DNA of 64,000 bases from Bacteroidota bacterium (GTDB lineage Bacteria; Bacteroidota; Bacteroidia; Cytophagales; Cytophagaceae), in NCBI GenBank assembly GCA_023458555.1, contig JAEWYS010000002.1, positions 248,001 through 312,000 on the forward strand. Reading direction: 5' to 3'. The notes below the pieces were generated by a model. It had not been told where the DNA came from. It did not search any database and was given only the letters and a program-made list of their open reading frames with translations. This document shows positions 1 through 8,711 of the stretch, one piece after another (the stretch's first letter is position 1; the number at the start of each line of letters is the position of its first letter). The translations under genes were made by a program, and so were the position numbers.

Positions 1-2532
1 AAGACAGGAGGCTTGTGACAAACCTTCAGAGAAGTACAACTGATCCAGATTTGCAAGTCCTCCTTCGGTCAATGCTTCCAGCCGCAATTCATTAATTCCG
101 GGAGCAAATTCCAGTGTAGCCGATGCAATCTTCCAGTTTGTCCATACTTCGGTGGTGGGGAACAACAGTATCCCCTTTATTTCTCCGTTTATCAGTATTC
201 TTGCATCTCTGGACAAATCTCCGCCTCCATTGGCATAACGAAACGAGAGAGTCACAGTATGGCCCTGACTACTTTGCAGACTCCAGCTTGCATAAGCATT
301 CAGCGCATTGACAGAGTTTACATAACCTGCACCTGAAAAACCGGCATTACGGCTTTCAAGCAGGATGCCATCCACATCACATGCCTCTTCCGCTTCCATG
401 CTGTCTTCACACGGCATCATTCCTCTTCCGATACATACTCCGCAATCATCAAGATACGCATCGCCGTTTACCTCACCATTGCAATCAATACAGGAGCTTT
501 CAGCTACGCCACAGCCGCAAAGTCCCGGTTCCGATTTTAACGGATCAGAAGGACACAAATCCTTACAGTCCGGAATACCATCATTGTCCGCATCATCACT
601 GATATGGCCCGTAGTACCTCCAATACATTTACCGCAATCATCACGATAAGCGGAACCACCAATTATGTCCGCGCAATCTTTTGTGCACGCTCCCTTCTGA
701 ATTATGCCATTTTCAACAATAATCTGATCCAGATTAGCCACTCCGCCATCAGTAGCTGCAACTAACGAAATTGAATTGACTCCGGAACTTAGATTAACAG
801 AATATGCCTGATCTTTCCATTCTGACCAGGATCCGGTTGGAGAAAAATTAAGGCTGGCAATCTCCTGACCATTCAGCAGCAGAGTAGCCGGCCGGTTTGT
901 TTCTCCTCCGTTGGCATAGACAAAAATCAGATTGGTATTGCCTGCACTGGCAGGAATTATCGTCCATAAAATTCTGGAGCCGGTAACATTATCCGTATTT
1001 ACAAATCCAGTTCCGGTAAACCCGGGATTGTTGCTATCAACTGTTCCATCGTACAGGCAGGCATCTTCTGCCTGAATACCTGAAGAGCAAGGCCGTCTGC
1101 CTGTATTACCTCCGGTACAGCGCCCGCAGTCATCCAGGACTGCACTGCCATTAGCCACTCCATTGCAGTCAAGATTCTGAGGAGCCAGTACCGTTATGGT
1201 TCTGGTAACGGTGGCATCAGGATTTCCTCCTACCGTCGTAACAGTATAGGTAAAAACACCAGCCTGCGTAGGTGTACCTGAGAAAGTAACAGTTTTTGAA
1301 TTGGAGTTTACCGCTGCATTTACTCCAGAAGGCATACCAGTCACAGTGACAGTGTTTGCATTGGTCCATGTATAATGAAAGCCCTGAATACTTTCTCCCA
1401 GATTAATGGTTTGTTCAGAAGGACCGGTACCACCTTTTATCAGTTCCGCTGCCTGAGAAACACCCCCGTTACAGGTAGAACAGGACGTCGGATTTGGCAA
1501 TGTCGCCCCCGCACAGGACTTAATCGGATTGACAATCGTTGCCGGGCCAGCTACTGTAAGGTTATATGGCGGTGTAAAAGCAGTTCCTCTTCCGGAAGTG
1601 TTGCCACTAACGCCGGTAAAGGTATTATTTCTGGCAGTAACAGCTGTAAAGGTATTGTTCATAAAATCGATGGGCGTATTTACTTTCTCGAATACATTTC
1701 CCTCAACAAGAAGATCTGCTTCGAAACCTGCCATAACACAGGAGCTGGATACTGTGCTATTAAAGTAGTTATTGGCTATATGGACTTTACCAAAACGTAC
1801 TCTGGGCATTCTGGCCTTACATCCTTCGGCCCACCAGTTGTACTGAAAAGTGATTCGAAGCTTTCCTCTGTCACCTGTAGCTCCGTCCCCGGAACCGATA
1901 AGGTTGGAAAACCGATGATCGGGTGACCCGCCTGAACCTCCGGCTGTAGGCGGCTTATTGTACACGAACTTGCACCAGGTTACTGAAATAAAGTCCGAAG
2001 CGCTCTTAATATCAAGATTACCATCCAGCGCATCCTGGAATTCACAATGGTCTACCCACACATTGGTACAGTTATCCAGTACCATGTTATCCCAGCCATC
2101 GACATCATAGGCACCGGGGCCTTCAAAGATCAGATTTCTGAATATTATATTTTTACATCGTTTGACATTAAAAATTCCGGAATTGCCGGATGTCCGGTCA
2201 GCGGAAACAAGTTTCGCTCCGGGAAGACCAATAACCGATTTTCCTGTCTGATCCTGGAAACTAATCCTTCCCCCGGAAGGAATGGTGATTGTTCCGGAAA
2301 CATGTACCACTTTGACAGAGGCTGAAGTAATAGCATCTTTCAGCTCATTGTATGTACGTACTACAGCCGGCGTTGCATTGCCACCACCTGTTACACCACC
2401 ATTCTGGGTTACCCAGCCAACAGGCTGGCACTGATCCTGCGCAAACAAGCCGGACAGCGACCCCAAAAACAAAACATTAAACAGACAAAATAGCTGTATG
2501 CTATTTCGTAAACCGGATAAATAATAAGACAT
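1..2532 (-). CDS. Secreted PL1 pectate lyase with carbohydrate-binding modules (3' end outside window)
   Basis: An open frame of 844 codons runs from an ATG at 2532 off the left edge with no stop, so the C-terminus is missing. A signal peptide lies at about residues 10-32 and ends in LFAQ. A parallel beta-helix pectate lyase domain (family PL1, Amb_all) follows at about 35-330: WVDHCEF near 159, then DGNLDIK, and RMPRVRFGKVH near 245, which carries the family's conserved arginine. Next come a putative Ig-like domain (370-445), two CBM35/CBM6-like modules (about 486-602 and 713-841), and three Cys-rich repeats of the form DCNG..LDDCG.C around 452, 615 and 680, with a thrombospondin type-3-like Ca-binding stretch (DDADNDGIPD) near 645. 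The expected role is extracellular, Ca-dependent eliminative cleavage of polygalacturonate. A T9SS sorting domain would be expected in the missing end but cannot be seen. The lyase call is firm; the CBM family is less sure. Confidence 0.9.
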   Translation of the reverse strand, partial: MSYYLSGLRNSIQLFCLFNVLFLGSLSGLFAQDQCQPVGWVTQNGGVTGGGNATPAVVRTYNELKDAITSASVKVVHVSGTITIPSGGRISFQDQTGKSVIGLPGAKLVSADRTSGNSGIFNVKRCKNIIFRNLIFEGPGAYDVDGWDNMVLDNCTNVWVDHCEFQDALDGNLDIKSASDFISVTWCKFVYNKPPTAGGSGGSPDHRFSNLIGSGDGATGDRGKLRITFQYNWWAEGCKARMPRVRFGKVHIANNYFNSTVSSSCVMAGFEADLLVEGNVFEKVNTPIDFMNNTFTAVTARNNTFTGVSGNTSGRGTAFTPPYNLTVAGPATIVNPIKSCAGATLPNPTSCSTCNGGVSQAAELIKGGTGPSEQTINLGESIQGFHYTWTNANTVTVTGMPSGVNAAVNSNSKTVTFSGTPTQAGVFTYTVTTVGGNPDATVTRTITVLAPQNLDCNGVANGSAVLDDCGRCTGGNTGRRPCSSGIQAEDACLYDGTVDSNNPGFTGTGFVNTDNVTGSRILWTIIPASAGNTNLIFVYANGGETNRPATLLLNGQEIASLNFSPTGSWSEWKDQAYSVNLSSGVNSISLVAATDGGVANLDQIIVENGIIQKGACTKDCADIIGGSAYRDDCGKCIGGTTGHISDDADNDGIPDCKDLCPSDPLKSEPGLCGCGVAESSCIDCNGEVNGDAYLDDCGVCIGRGMMPCEDSMEAEEACDVDGILLESRNAGFSGAGYVNSVNALNAYASWSLQSSQGHTVTLSFRYANGGGDLSRDARILINGEIKGILLFPTTEVWTNWKIASATLEFAPGINELRLEALTEGGLANLDQLYFSEGLSQASCL

Positions 2533-2663
2533 AGGCGTATCTATAATTGTGTTTAATTTCTTACTGCTTTATCTTACTAAAGTCCTGTAATGAAAAAGTA
2601 AACAGTCTTTTCTGAAAAAGATCGCCCGTACCGAGAAAGAGCTCCGGAATAAATTAAAAACAG

Positions 2664-2715
2664 GAAAGGGATTTTTACAGTCCGGAATGAAACCGGATCA
2701 GTAAAAATCCCTTTT
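2664..2715 (-). terminator. Rho-independent terminator after pgi
   Basis: A 14-bp perfect stem pairs 2665-2678 with 2701-2714. A second inner stem (TCCGG at 2681-2685 with CCGGA at 2693-2697) stacks inside it. On the minus strand a T run follows. It sits 28 bases past the pgi stop and separates pgi from the pectate lyase gene, which is transcribed in the same direction. Confidence 0.8.
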
Positions 2716-2742
2716 AAAATCTCTGAATTTGTAAGACAGATT

Positions 2743-4386
2743 TTATCTGCTTTCTTTCAGGAAGTAGTTAATCAGACCATTAGTCGATGAGTCATGAGAA
2801 GAAACAGTCTCCCCTTTGCGAAGCTCTGTCAGGATATTTTTTGCGAGCTGCTTCCCAAGCTCGACTCCCCACTGATCAAAGCTGTTTACATTCCAGATCA
2901 GTCCCTGTACAAATATTTTATGTTCATACAAAGCAATCAAAGCTCCCAGAGTCTTAGGTGTCAACCGCTTAAATACAATACTATTGGTCGGAATATTTCC
3001 CGGGAATACTTTATGAGGTAATAAGGCGTTTACTTCCTCTGCGCTTTTTCCTTCTTTCTCCAGTTCCGCTTTAGCTTCGCTTTCTGTTTTTCCTTTCATC
3101 AATGCCTCAGTTTGTGCAAAGAAGTTTGCCAAAAGCATTTTGTGATGCTCACCGATAGGATTCTGAGAAATAACCGGCGCAAGAAAGTCACAGGGAATCA
3201 GTTTTGTACCCTGATGAATCAACTGATAAAATGCATGCTGGCCGTTTGTTCCGGGCTCACCCCAGATAATCGGCCCGGTCTGATAGTTAACAACTTTACC
3301 ATCTTTGGTAACGCGCTTACCGTTGCTCTCCATATCCGCCTGCTGGAAATAAGCCGCAAAACGATGCATATACTGGTCATAAGGCAGAATAGCCTGACTA
3401 TCGGCACCAAAGAAATTGTTATACCACACACCAAGCACAGCAAGTATGACCGGCATATTTTTTTCAAAAGGAGCGGTTCTAAAGTGCTCGTCCATGCCAT
3501 GGAATCCCGCCAGAAGCTCCTCAAACTTATCAAAACCAATGTAGAGAGCAATAGAAAGGCCTATAGCAGAAGTCAGCGAATAACGTCCGCCAACCCAGTC
3601 CCAGAACTCAAACATGTTGGCCGTATTAATACCAAATTTGCTTACCGCATCGGCATTGGTCGAAAGTGCTGCAAAATGCAGAGCTACTGCTTTTTCGTCA
3701 CCTGCATGCTTCAGGAACCAGGCCTTGGCTGTTTCAGCATTGGCTATTGTCTCCTGGGTTGTAAATGTTTTGGATGCAATTATAAAGAGTGTAGTCTCCG
3801 GATTTACTTTCTTAAGCGCTTCGGCAACATGCGTACCATCAACATTGGAAACAAAATGTACATTCAGGCCTTCCTTTGCGTAAGGCTTCAGCGCCTCACA
3901 TACCATTACCGGGCCCAAGTCTGATCCTCCGATCCCGATATTAACCACATCAGTAATGGATTTGCCTGTATACCCTTTCCATTCGCCGCTTCTTACAGCC
4001 TCACTGAATTTTTTCATCTGACCCAGCACCCTGTTTACATCTTCCATCACATTTACGCCTTCCACATACACAGATCTGTTCGAACGATTTCGCAAAGCTG
4101 TATGCAGCACCGCCCTGCCTTCCGTCGTATTTATCTTCTTGCCGGAAAACATGTCCTCAATGCCCGCCTTGACATTGCACTGCTCCGCAAGCTGAATAAG
4201 CAATGTCATAGTCTCTTCAGTGATTCTGTTTTTCGAATAATCGAGAAATAATTCATCTGTTTTCAGTGAAAACTTATCAAAACGCTCTGAGTCCTTATTG
4301 AAAAGATCTCTCATTTGCAAACCGGATACCCCGGCGAAATGCTCGGTTAGTTTTTTCCAGCTGGAAAGTTCGGTTAGGTTGGTCAT
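2743..4386 (-). CDS. pgi: Glucose-6-phosphate isomerase
   Basis: This 547-residue protein has the usual length of bacterial Pgi and interconverts glucose-6-phosphate and fructose-6-phosphate in the cytoplasm, serving glycolysis and gluconeogenesis. The glycine-rich sugar-phosphate loop (IGIGGSDLGP, near residue 155), the SIS-fold segment IIASKTFTTQET, the active-site segment GEPGTNGQHAF near 374 and the C-terminal signature VELGKQLAKNIL near 515 are all present. The ATG at 4386 gives the standard N-terminus. A -7-like promoter element lies about 33 bases upstream and a strong hairpin follows the stop, so it is probably transcribed alone. Nothing looks unusual. Confidence 0.98.
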   Translation of the reverse strand: MTNLTELSSWKKLTEHFAGVSGLQMRDLFNKDSERFDKFSLKTDELFLDYSKNRITEETMTLLIQLAEQCNVKAGIEDMFSGKKINTTEGRAVLHTALRNRSNRSVYVEGVNVMEDVNRVLGQMKKFSEAVRSGEWKGYTGKSITDVVNIGIGGSDLGPVMVCEALKPYAKEGLNVHFVSNVDGTHVAEALKKVNPETTLFIIASKTFTTQETIANAETAKAWFLKHAGDEKAVALHFAALSTNADAVSKFGINTANMFEFWDWVGGRYSLTSAIGLSIALYIGFDKFEELLAGFHGMDEHFRTAPFEKNMPVILAVLGVWYNNFFGADSQAILPYDQYMHRFAAYFQQADMESNGKRVTKDGKVVNYQTGPIIWGEPGTNGQHAFYQLIHQGTKLIPCDFLAPVISQNPIGEHHKMLLANFFAQTEALMKGKTESEAKAELEKEGKSAEEVNALLPHKVFPGNIPTNSIVFKRLTPKTLGALIALYEHKIFVQGLIWNVNSFDQWGVELGKQLAKNILTELRKGETVSSHDSSTNGLINYFLKESR

Positions 4387-4750
4387 CGAATTCTATATGG
4401 GCAGTTTAATTTATCTGCCAAATATAACATATAGTATACTAAAATCTGAATTTTGACGAGCGAAGTTCAAACCAATTCAGGAAAAATACAGAAAGATGGC
4501 AAACTGCTATACCAGCACGGACCACGCTCTATAACCACGTCTTCCAGAGCACATATCCAGCTTCAAAAGCAGAATATGCTGTCGCTATCTATATTAAGAG
4601 AAAGATACAGTTCCAAACTTCTGCCATCAGAATCCGTCCCTTTTAAATTTCTGATTAACAAAACAATATTTCAACATTTTAGCATCATAACGAACCAGGC
4701 TACAAAAAGACAGGCTGAAGCTTATAAATCCAGCTAGTGCTGATATCTTC
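4387..4750. other. Intergenic region between pgi and the MtfA-like gene
   Basis: This 364-base gap holds the pgi promoter region at its left end (TATATTTG on the minus strand at 4419-4426). A 94-codon plus-strand frame starts with TTG and has no recognisable domain or upstream signal, so I do not call it. I see no RNA gene, and the MtfA-like gene ends at 4751 without an obvious strong hairpin. Confidence 0.5.
4419..4426 (-). promoter_or_regulatory. Bacteroidota-type -7 element upstream of pgi
   Basis: On the minus strand TATATTTG matches the Bacteroidota -7 consensus TAnnTTTG exactly, 32 bases before the pgi ATG. I do not find a matching TTTG -33 box at the usual 19-base spacing, so this is a partial match. 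Confidence 0.4.
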
Positions 4751-5542
4751 CTATCTCGCATGAAAAGCCTTTACCATAATGGCATGCAATTCGGGATGCT
4801 TCTTTTTAAATCCTTCCGGGTTCTCAAAAAAATATTCGCATACTACGGCAAAGAACTCCGCTTCTGAGGTAGCCCCATATGAATTGATATCCGACTTTCC
4901 TTTCCGTATCCGGTCAATTTCCTTATACATAAGAGACGTCCAGGGTTTTATAAGCTCATCCGGAAGCAGCGCCCTGGGGATACCATCCATATCATTGTCA
5001 GCCTTATCAATCATATGTGCAAATTCATGGAATCCTACATTTTCTCTGCCATCCATGGAACGGAAACCGTTTTCGAGCGCCGCCTGACTCAGAAGTATGA
5101 TATTCCCGGCCTGAAACGGCCGGACCTGGCCGAGAATGGTCGAAGATTTTTCTACTTCTTCAATCCGGTAGTCATTGATCATTCCTTTATAAAGCAATAT
5201 TTCTTCGAGACCGGCATACCTCCATTCTTTAAAAGAAAATACCGGAATCACGGCACTGGCAGCAACCAGTATAAGAATTTTGTCAGTTATTTCTACATCA
5301 ACTCCTGTGATCCGGGTCTCTATCAGGAACCTGCGGACTCTTGCTTCAAAACGTGCTTTTTCATCCTGAGACAGTTTTTTATAGTAAACCACATTCCGGT
5401 TTAACTCTTCCTTCCAGCGCTCCGGAAAAGGCTCTGATGATTTGAGCTTAATACCTTTTGACCGATTCCTGTTTCCCAAAATAAGATATGCAAATGGAAG
5501 AATCACCAGAAGAAGAAACAAGATGATGAGAATAATTGACAT
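4751..5542 (-). CDS. MtfA-like zinc metallopeptidase (M90 family), membrane-anchored
   Basis: The 263-residue protein begins with one strong membrane helix (about 2-22) followed by a soluble zinc-peptidase domain. The HEFAHMID segment near residue 175 supplies the HExxH zinc site of the MtfA/M90 family, and the downstream GATSEAEFFAVVCEYFF segment carries the third-ligand Glu region. In E. coli MtfA is a peptidase that also binds the glucose-transporter repressor Mlc; whether that role holds here is unknown. I chose the ATG at 5542 because a longer frame would run into lpdA, and the hydrophobic helix makes a natural N-terminus. A terminator lies between lpdA and this gene, so it may have its own promoter. 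Confidence 0.85.
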   Translation of the reverse strand: MSIILIILFLLLVILPFAYLILGNRNRSKGIKLKSSEPFPERWKEELNRNVVYYKKLSQDEKARFEARVRRFLIETRITGVDVEITDKILILVAASAVIPVFSFKEWRYAGLEEILLYKGMINDYRIEEVEKSSTILGQVRPFQAGNIILLSQAALENGFRSMDGRENVGFHEFAHMIDKADNDMDGIPRALLPDELIKPWTSLMYKEIDRIRKGKSDINSYGATSEAEFFAVVCEYFFENPEGFKKKHPELHAIMVKAFHAR

Positions 5543-5572
5543 CAGTGGCTTTATTGTATCCGTAATAAAACA

Positions 5573-5598
5573 AAAAACCTGCTGTATGGCAGGTTTTT
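5573..5598 (-). terminator. Rho-independent terminator after lpdA
   Basis: A 10-bp stem pairs 5573-5582 with 5589-5598 around a 6-base loop. On the minus strand it is followed by a T-rich run. It lies 32 bases beyond the lpdA stop codon. Confidence 0.85.
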
Positions 5599-5630
5599 CA
5601 AAAACTTTTATCGAAGCCGTCCGCGAAGGA

Positions 5631-7031
5631 CTACATATGGATCGCTCTGTTTTCGGTAGCGGCCAGGCATGCTTCTTTGATTGCTTCTGTAAAGGTAGGA
5701 TGCGCATGAGACATTCTTGAAATATCTTCTGCAGAAGCACGGTATTCCATCGCAACCACAGCCTCTGCAATCATATCAGCTGCTCTCGGTCCGATCATAT
5801 GAACACCAAGTATCTCATCAGTCGCCACGTCGGCAAGAACTTTTACAAATCCGTCGGTATCCATGGAAGCTCTTGCTCTTCCGGAAGCCTTGAACGGGAA
5901 TGACCCGGATTTATACTTTGTACCTTTTTCTTTCAGCTGCTCTTCGGTATAACCTACACTGGCAGCTTCCGGCCAGGTATATACCACGCCTGGTATCAGG
6001 TTGTAATTGATATGCGGCTTCTGCCCCGCCATATATTCTGCTACATAAACCCCTTCTTCTTCTGCCTTATGAGCCAGCATAGCGCCACGTATCACATCAC
6101 CGATTGCATAAATATCTGAAACATTGGTTTCCAGATGGTCGTTTACCTCTACTCTGCCGCGATCGTCTGTTTTTACACCGGCTTTGTCCAGACCCAGTCC
6201 CTCGGTATAAGGCTTACGGCCAACGGATACAAGACAGTAATCTCCTTTGAACTCAAGTTCCTTACCGTTTTTATCTTCTGCTTTTACAATTACTTCCTTA
6301 CCTTTTACCTCTGCTCCGGTTACTTTTACGCTAAGGCTAAACTCGAATCCAAGTCCTTTCAGCACTTTCTGAAGCTCTTTTCCAACCTGCTTATCCAGCG
6401 ATGGTACAATAGTATCCAGATATTCCAGTACGGTAATCTTTGAACCAAGGCGGGCATATACCGAACCGAGCTCCAGTCCGATCACACCTCCGCCGATTAC
6501 AATCATGTGCTTTGGTACTTCCTGCAGATTCAATGCTTCTGTTGAAGTAATAATCCGTTTTTTATCGATTTCGATTCCGCGCAGCGGAGCAGGCTTGGAA
6601 CCGGTAGCAATAATGGATTTCCTGGTAGTAATCTCTTTTTTAGAGCCATCTTCTGCCGTAATCTCTATGGTATTCTTGTCTTTATAGGACCCAAGACCAT
6701 GATGCACATCGATCTTGTTTTTTTTCATCAAAAACTTTATTCCGTCACAAGTCTGCTGAACAACTCCGTTTTTACGTTCAATCATTTGTTTCAGATTGAC
6801 TTTCAGATCCTTCAGCTCTATTCCATGCTCTTTAAACTGGTGAGCAGCTTTATGATAATTTTCAGAGGAATCCAGCAATGCTTTTGAAGGGATACAGCCA
6901 ACATTCAGGCAAGTTCCTCCCAGGGTGCTGTATTTCTCAACCAAAGCTGTCTTCATACCCAACTGGGCACAGCGAATGGCCGCCACATATCCGCCGGGGC
7001 CTGAACCTATAACAACGACATCGTATTGCAT
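5631..7031 (-). CDS. lpdA: Dihydrolipoyl dehydrogenase (E3)
   Basis: This 466-residue flavoprotein reoxidises dihydrolipoyl groups of 2-oxoacid dehydrogenase complexes, using NAD. It shows the N-terminal FAD loop GSGPGGYVA, the redox-active disulfide GGTCLNVGC at 38-46, an NAD-binding loop GGGVIGLELG near 180, the second FAD motif YAIGDV, and the C-terminal HAHPTFTEA active-site His-Glu pair near 447. Length and motifs are those of a normal E3 without an extra lipoyl domain. It lies 121 bases downstream of odhB on the same strand, so it most likely serves the 2-oxoglutarate dehydrogenase complex and perhaps others. A terminator follows. Confidence 0.97.
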   Translation of the reverse strand: MQYDVVVIGSGPGGYVAAIRCAQLGMKTALVEKYSTLGGTCLNVGCIPSKALLDSSENYHKAAHQFKEHGIELKDLKVNLKQMIERKNGVVQQTCDGIKFLMKKNKIDVHHGLGSYKDKNTIEITAEDGSKKEITTRKSIIATGSKPAPLRGIEIDKKRIITSTEALNLQEVPKHMIVIGGGVIGLELGSVYARLGSKITVLEYLDTIVPSLDKQVGKELQKVLKGLGFEFSLSVKVTGAEVKGKEVIVKAEDKNGKELEFKGDYCLVSVGRKPYTEGLGLDKAGVKTDDRGRVEVNDHLETNVSDIYAIGDVIRGAMLAHKAEEEGVYVAEYMAGQKPHINYNLIPGVVYTWPEAASVGYTEEQLKEKGTKYKSGSFPFKASGRARASMDTDGFVKVLADVATDEILGVHMIGPRAADMIAEAVVAMEYRASAEDISRMSHAHPTFTEAIKEACLAATENRAIHM

Positions 7032-7152
7032 AAAAAAGAGCGTTTAACGGTTAGAAAAATTCCGGAATCATAATTCAGACTCCGGAATGTATTTATTGTT
7101 TTATAAAATAAAAATTTAAATCGGCTTAAGCCTCCGGGGTTGTATACCTTGC

Positions 7153-8676
7153 TTATACACCCAGCATCAGGCGGGCAGGATCTTCCAGCAACTGCTTTAC
7201 CCTGACCAGGAATCCAACGGATTCTCTGCCGTCAATGATACGATGATCGTAAGAAAGTGCCACATACATAATCGGACGGACAACAACTTCTCCATTTTGT
7301 ACCACAGCACGCTCTACGATATTATGCATACCAAGTATTGCGGATTGCGGTGCATTGATAATAGGAGTAGACAGCATCGAACCAAAGATGCCACCATTGG
7401 TAATGGTAAAAGTACCTCCGGTCATTTCTTCGATGCTTAGCTTGTTGTCTCTGGCTTTTCCGGCAAGCCGTACAACTTCACTTTCAATTTCTGCAAATGA
7501 CAAGGTTTCTGCATTGCGTATTACCGGTACTACCAGACCTTTCGGAGCAGATACGGCAATAGATACATCGCAGAAATCATTGTAAATGATTTCGTCTCCG
7601 TCGATATAGGCATTGACCGCAGGGAATTCCTTAAGAGCTACGGTACATGCTTTTGTAAAAAAGGACATAAAACCAAGTCCGACACCATGCTTGTCTTTAA
7701 ATGAGTCTTTGTATTTTTTACGAAGATCCATGATTGGCTTCATATCTACCTCATTGAAAGTAGTAAGCATTGCCGTTTCATTCTTCACAGATACCAGACG
7801 CTTGGATATGGTCTTTCTCAGATTCGACATTTTTTCTCTGCGCTGCTCTCTGTCGCTTCCGGATGAGGAAGACGAAGATTGTTCCTTCTTGCTTTCCTTA
7901 GACGAAGAGCTCTCCTGCTTTTTAGCAGATGCAGCGTCTTCCTTGGTTATACGGCCGTCTTTGCCGGTTCCTTTTACTTCAGAAGCGCTGATCCCTTTTT
8001 CAGACAGAATTTTCGCTGCTGCCGGTGACGCATGTCCTTCGGCATATTGAGAGGTACTATTCTTCGAAGTTCCGGAAGAAGCAGCCTCGGAAGCCTTATT
8101 GGTAGCAACCGCACTTCCTTCACTCACTTCGATCTTGCAGATCGGATCTCCGATACTTATGGTTTCTCCTTCTTTTGCAATGGTAGTTAGTACCCCTCCG
8201 GCTTCTGCGGTAAGTTCAAAAGTTGCCTTATCGGATTCGATCTCACACAAGACTTCATCCAGCTCCACACGGTCGCCGGTTTTCTTCAGCCAGCTCGAGA
8301 TTGTTACTTCCGTAATAGACTCTCCCACTGCCGGTACTTTCATTTCTATCGTTTCCTTTTTACCAGAAGACTCTTTTCCGGATTCCTTCTTCTCGGATTT
8401 CTCTTCTTTGGAAGAGGACGAAGAGCCGGATTCTCCCTTACCTTCTTCGATTACAGCGATCACACCGCCAATTTCTACGGTATCACCTTCCTTTGCTTTA
8501 ATGCGAAGCACACCCGATGTCTCGGCATTCAGCTCAAATGTAGCCTTGTCAGACTCAAGTTCGCAAAGAAGCTCATCAGCTTTCACAAAATCCCCGTCCT
8601 TCTTTGCCCAGTTGGCGATCGTAACTTCAGAGATGGACTCCCCGACTGTCGGAACTTTAATTTCTATAGATGACAT
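7153..8676 (-). CDS. odhB: 2-oxoglutarate dehydrogenase E2, dihydrolipoyllysine succinyltransferase, with two lipoyl domains
   Basis: This 507-residue E2 subunit transfers succinyl groups from the E1-bound intermediate to CoA in the TCA cycle. Two lipoyl domains are visible (about 3-78 and 110-185), each with the lipoylation motif ESDKATFEL, joined by Ser/Lys/Glu-rich flexible linkers. A peripheral subunit-binding domain follows (about 213-250, beginning ASPAAAKILSEKG). The C-terminal acyltransferase domain carries the catalytic motif DHRIIDGRE near 480. E. coli SucB has one lipoyl domain and is about 100 residues shorter, so the duplicated lipoyl arm is the distinguishing feature. The adjacent odhA gene shows that the substrate is 2-oxoglutarate. 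The 35-base gap from odhA supports co-transcription. Confidence 0.95.
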   Translation of the reverse strand: MSSIEIKVPTVGESISEVTIANWAKKDGDFVKADELLCELESDKATFELNAETSGVLRIKAKEGDTVEIGGVIAVIEEGKGESGSSSSSKEEKSEKKESGKESSGKKETIEMKVPAVGESITEVTISSWLKKTGDRVELDEVLCEIESDKATFELTAEAGGVLTTIAKEGETISIGDPICKIEVSEGSAVATNKASEAASSGTSKNSTSQYAEGHASPAAAKILSEKGISASEVKGTGKDGRITKEDAASAKKQESSSSKESKKEQSSSSSSGSDREQRREKMSNLRKTISKRLVSVKNETAMLTTFNEVDMKPIMDLRKKYKDSFKDKHGVGLGFMSFFTKACTVALKEFPAVNAYIDGDEIIYNDFCDVSIAVSAPKGLVVPVIRNAETLSFAEIESEVVRLAGKARDNKLSIEEMTGGTFTITNGGIFGSMLSTPIINAPQSAILGMHNIVERAVVQNGEVVVRPIMYVALSYDHRIIDGRESVGFLVRVKQLLEDPARLMLGV

Positions 8677-8711
8677 GGTTTTTTCTTTAAAAATTTTAGT
8701 AATAAAATGAT

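Noticed and set aside
1375..1926. 183-codon plus-strand frame opposite the pectate lyase
   Set aside because: The minus strand encodes a clear PL1 domain here; the plus frame shows no family.
3112..3924. 270-codon plus-strand frame opposite pgi
   Set aside because: It is a shadow of pgi on the other strand, with no domain of its own.
4453..4737. 94-codon plus-strand frame in the pgi upstream gap
   Set aside because: It starts with TTG, has no domain pattern, no ribosome site and lies in the promoter region of pgi.
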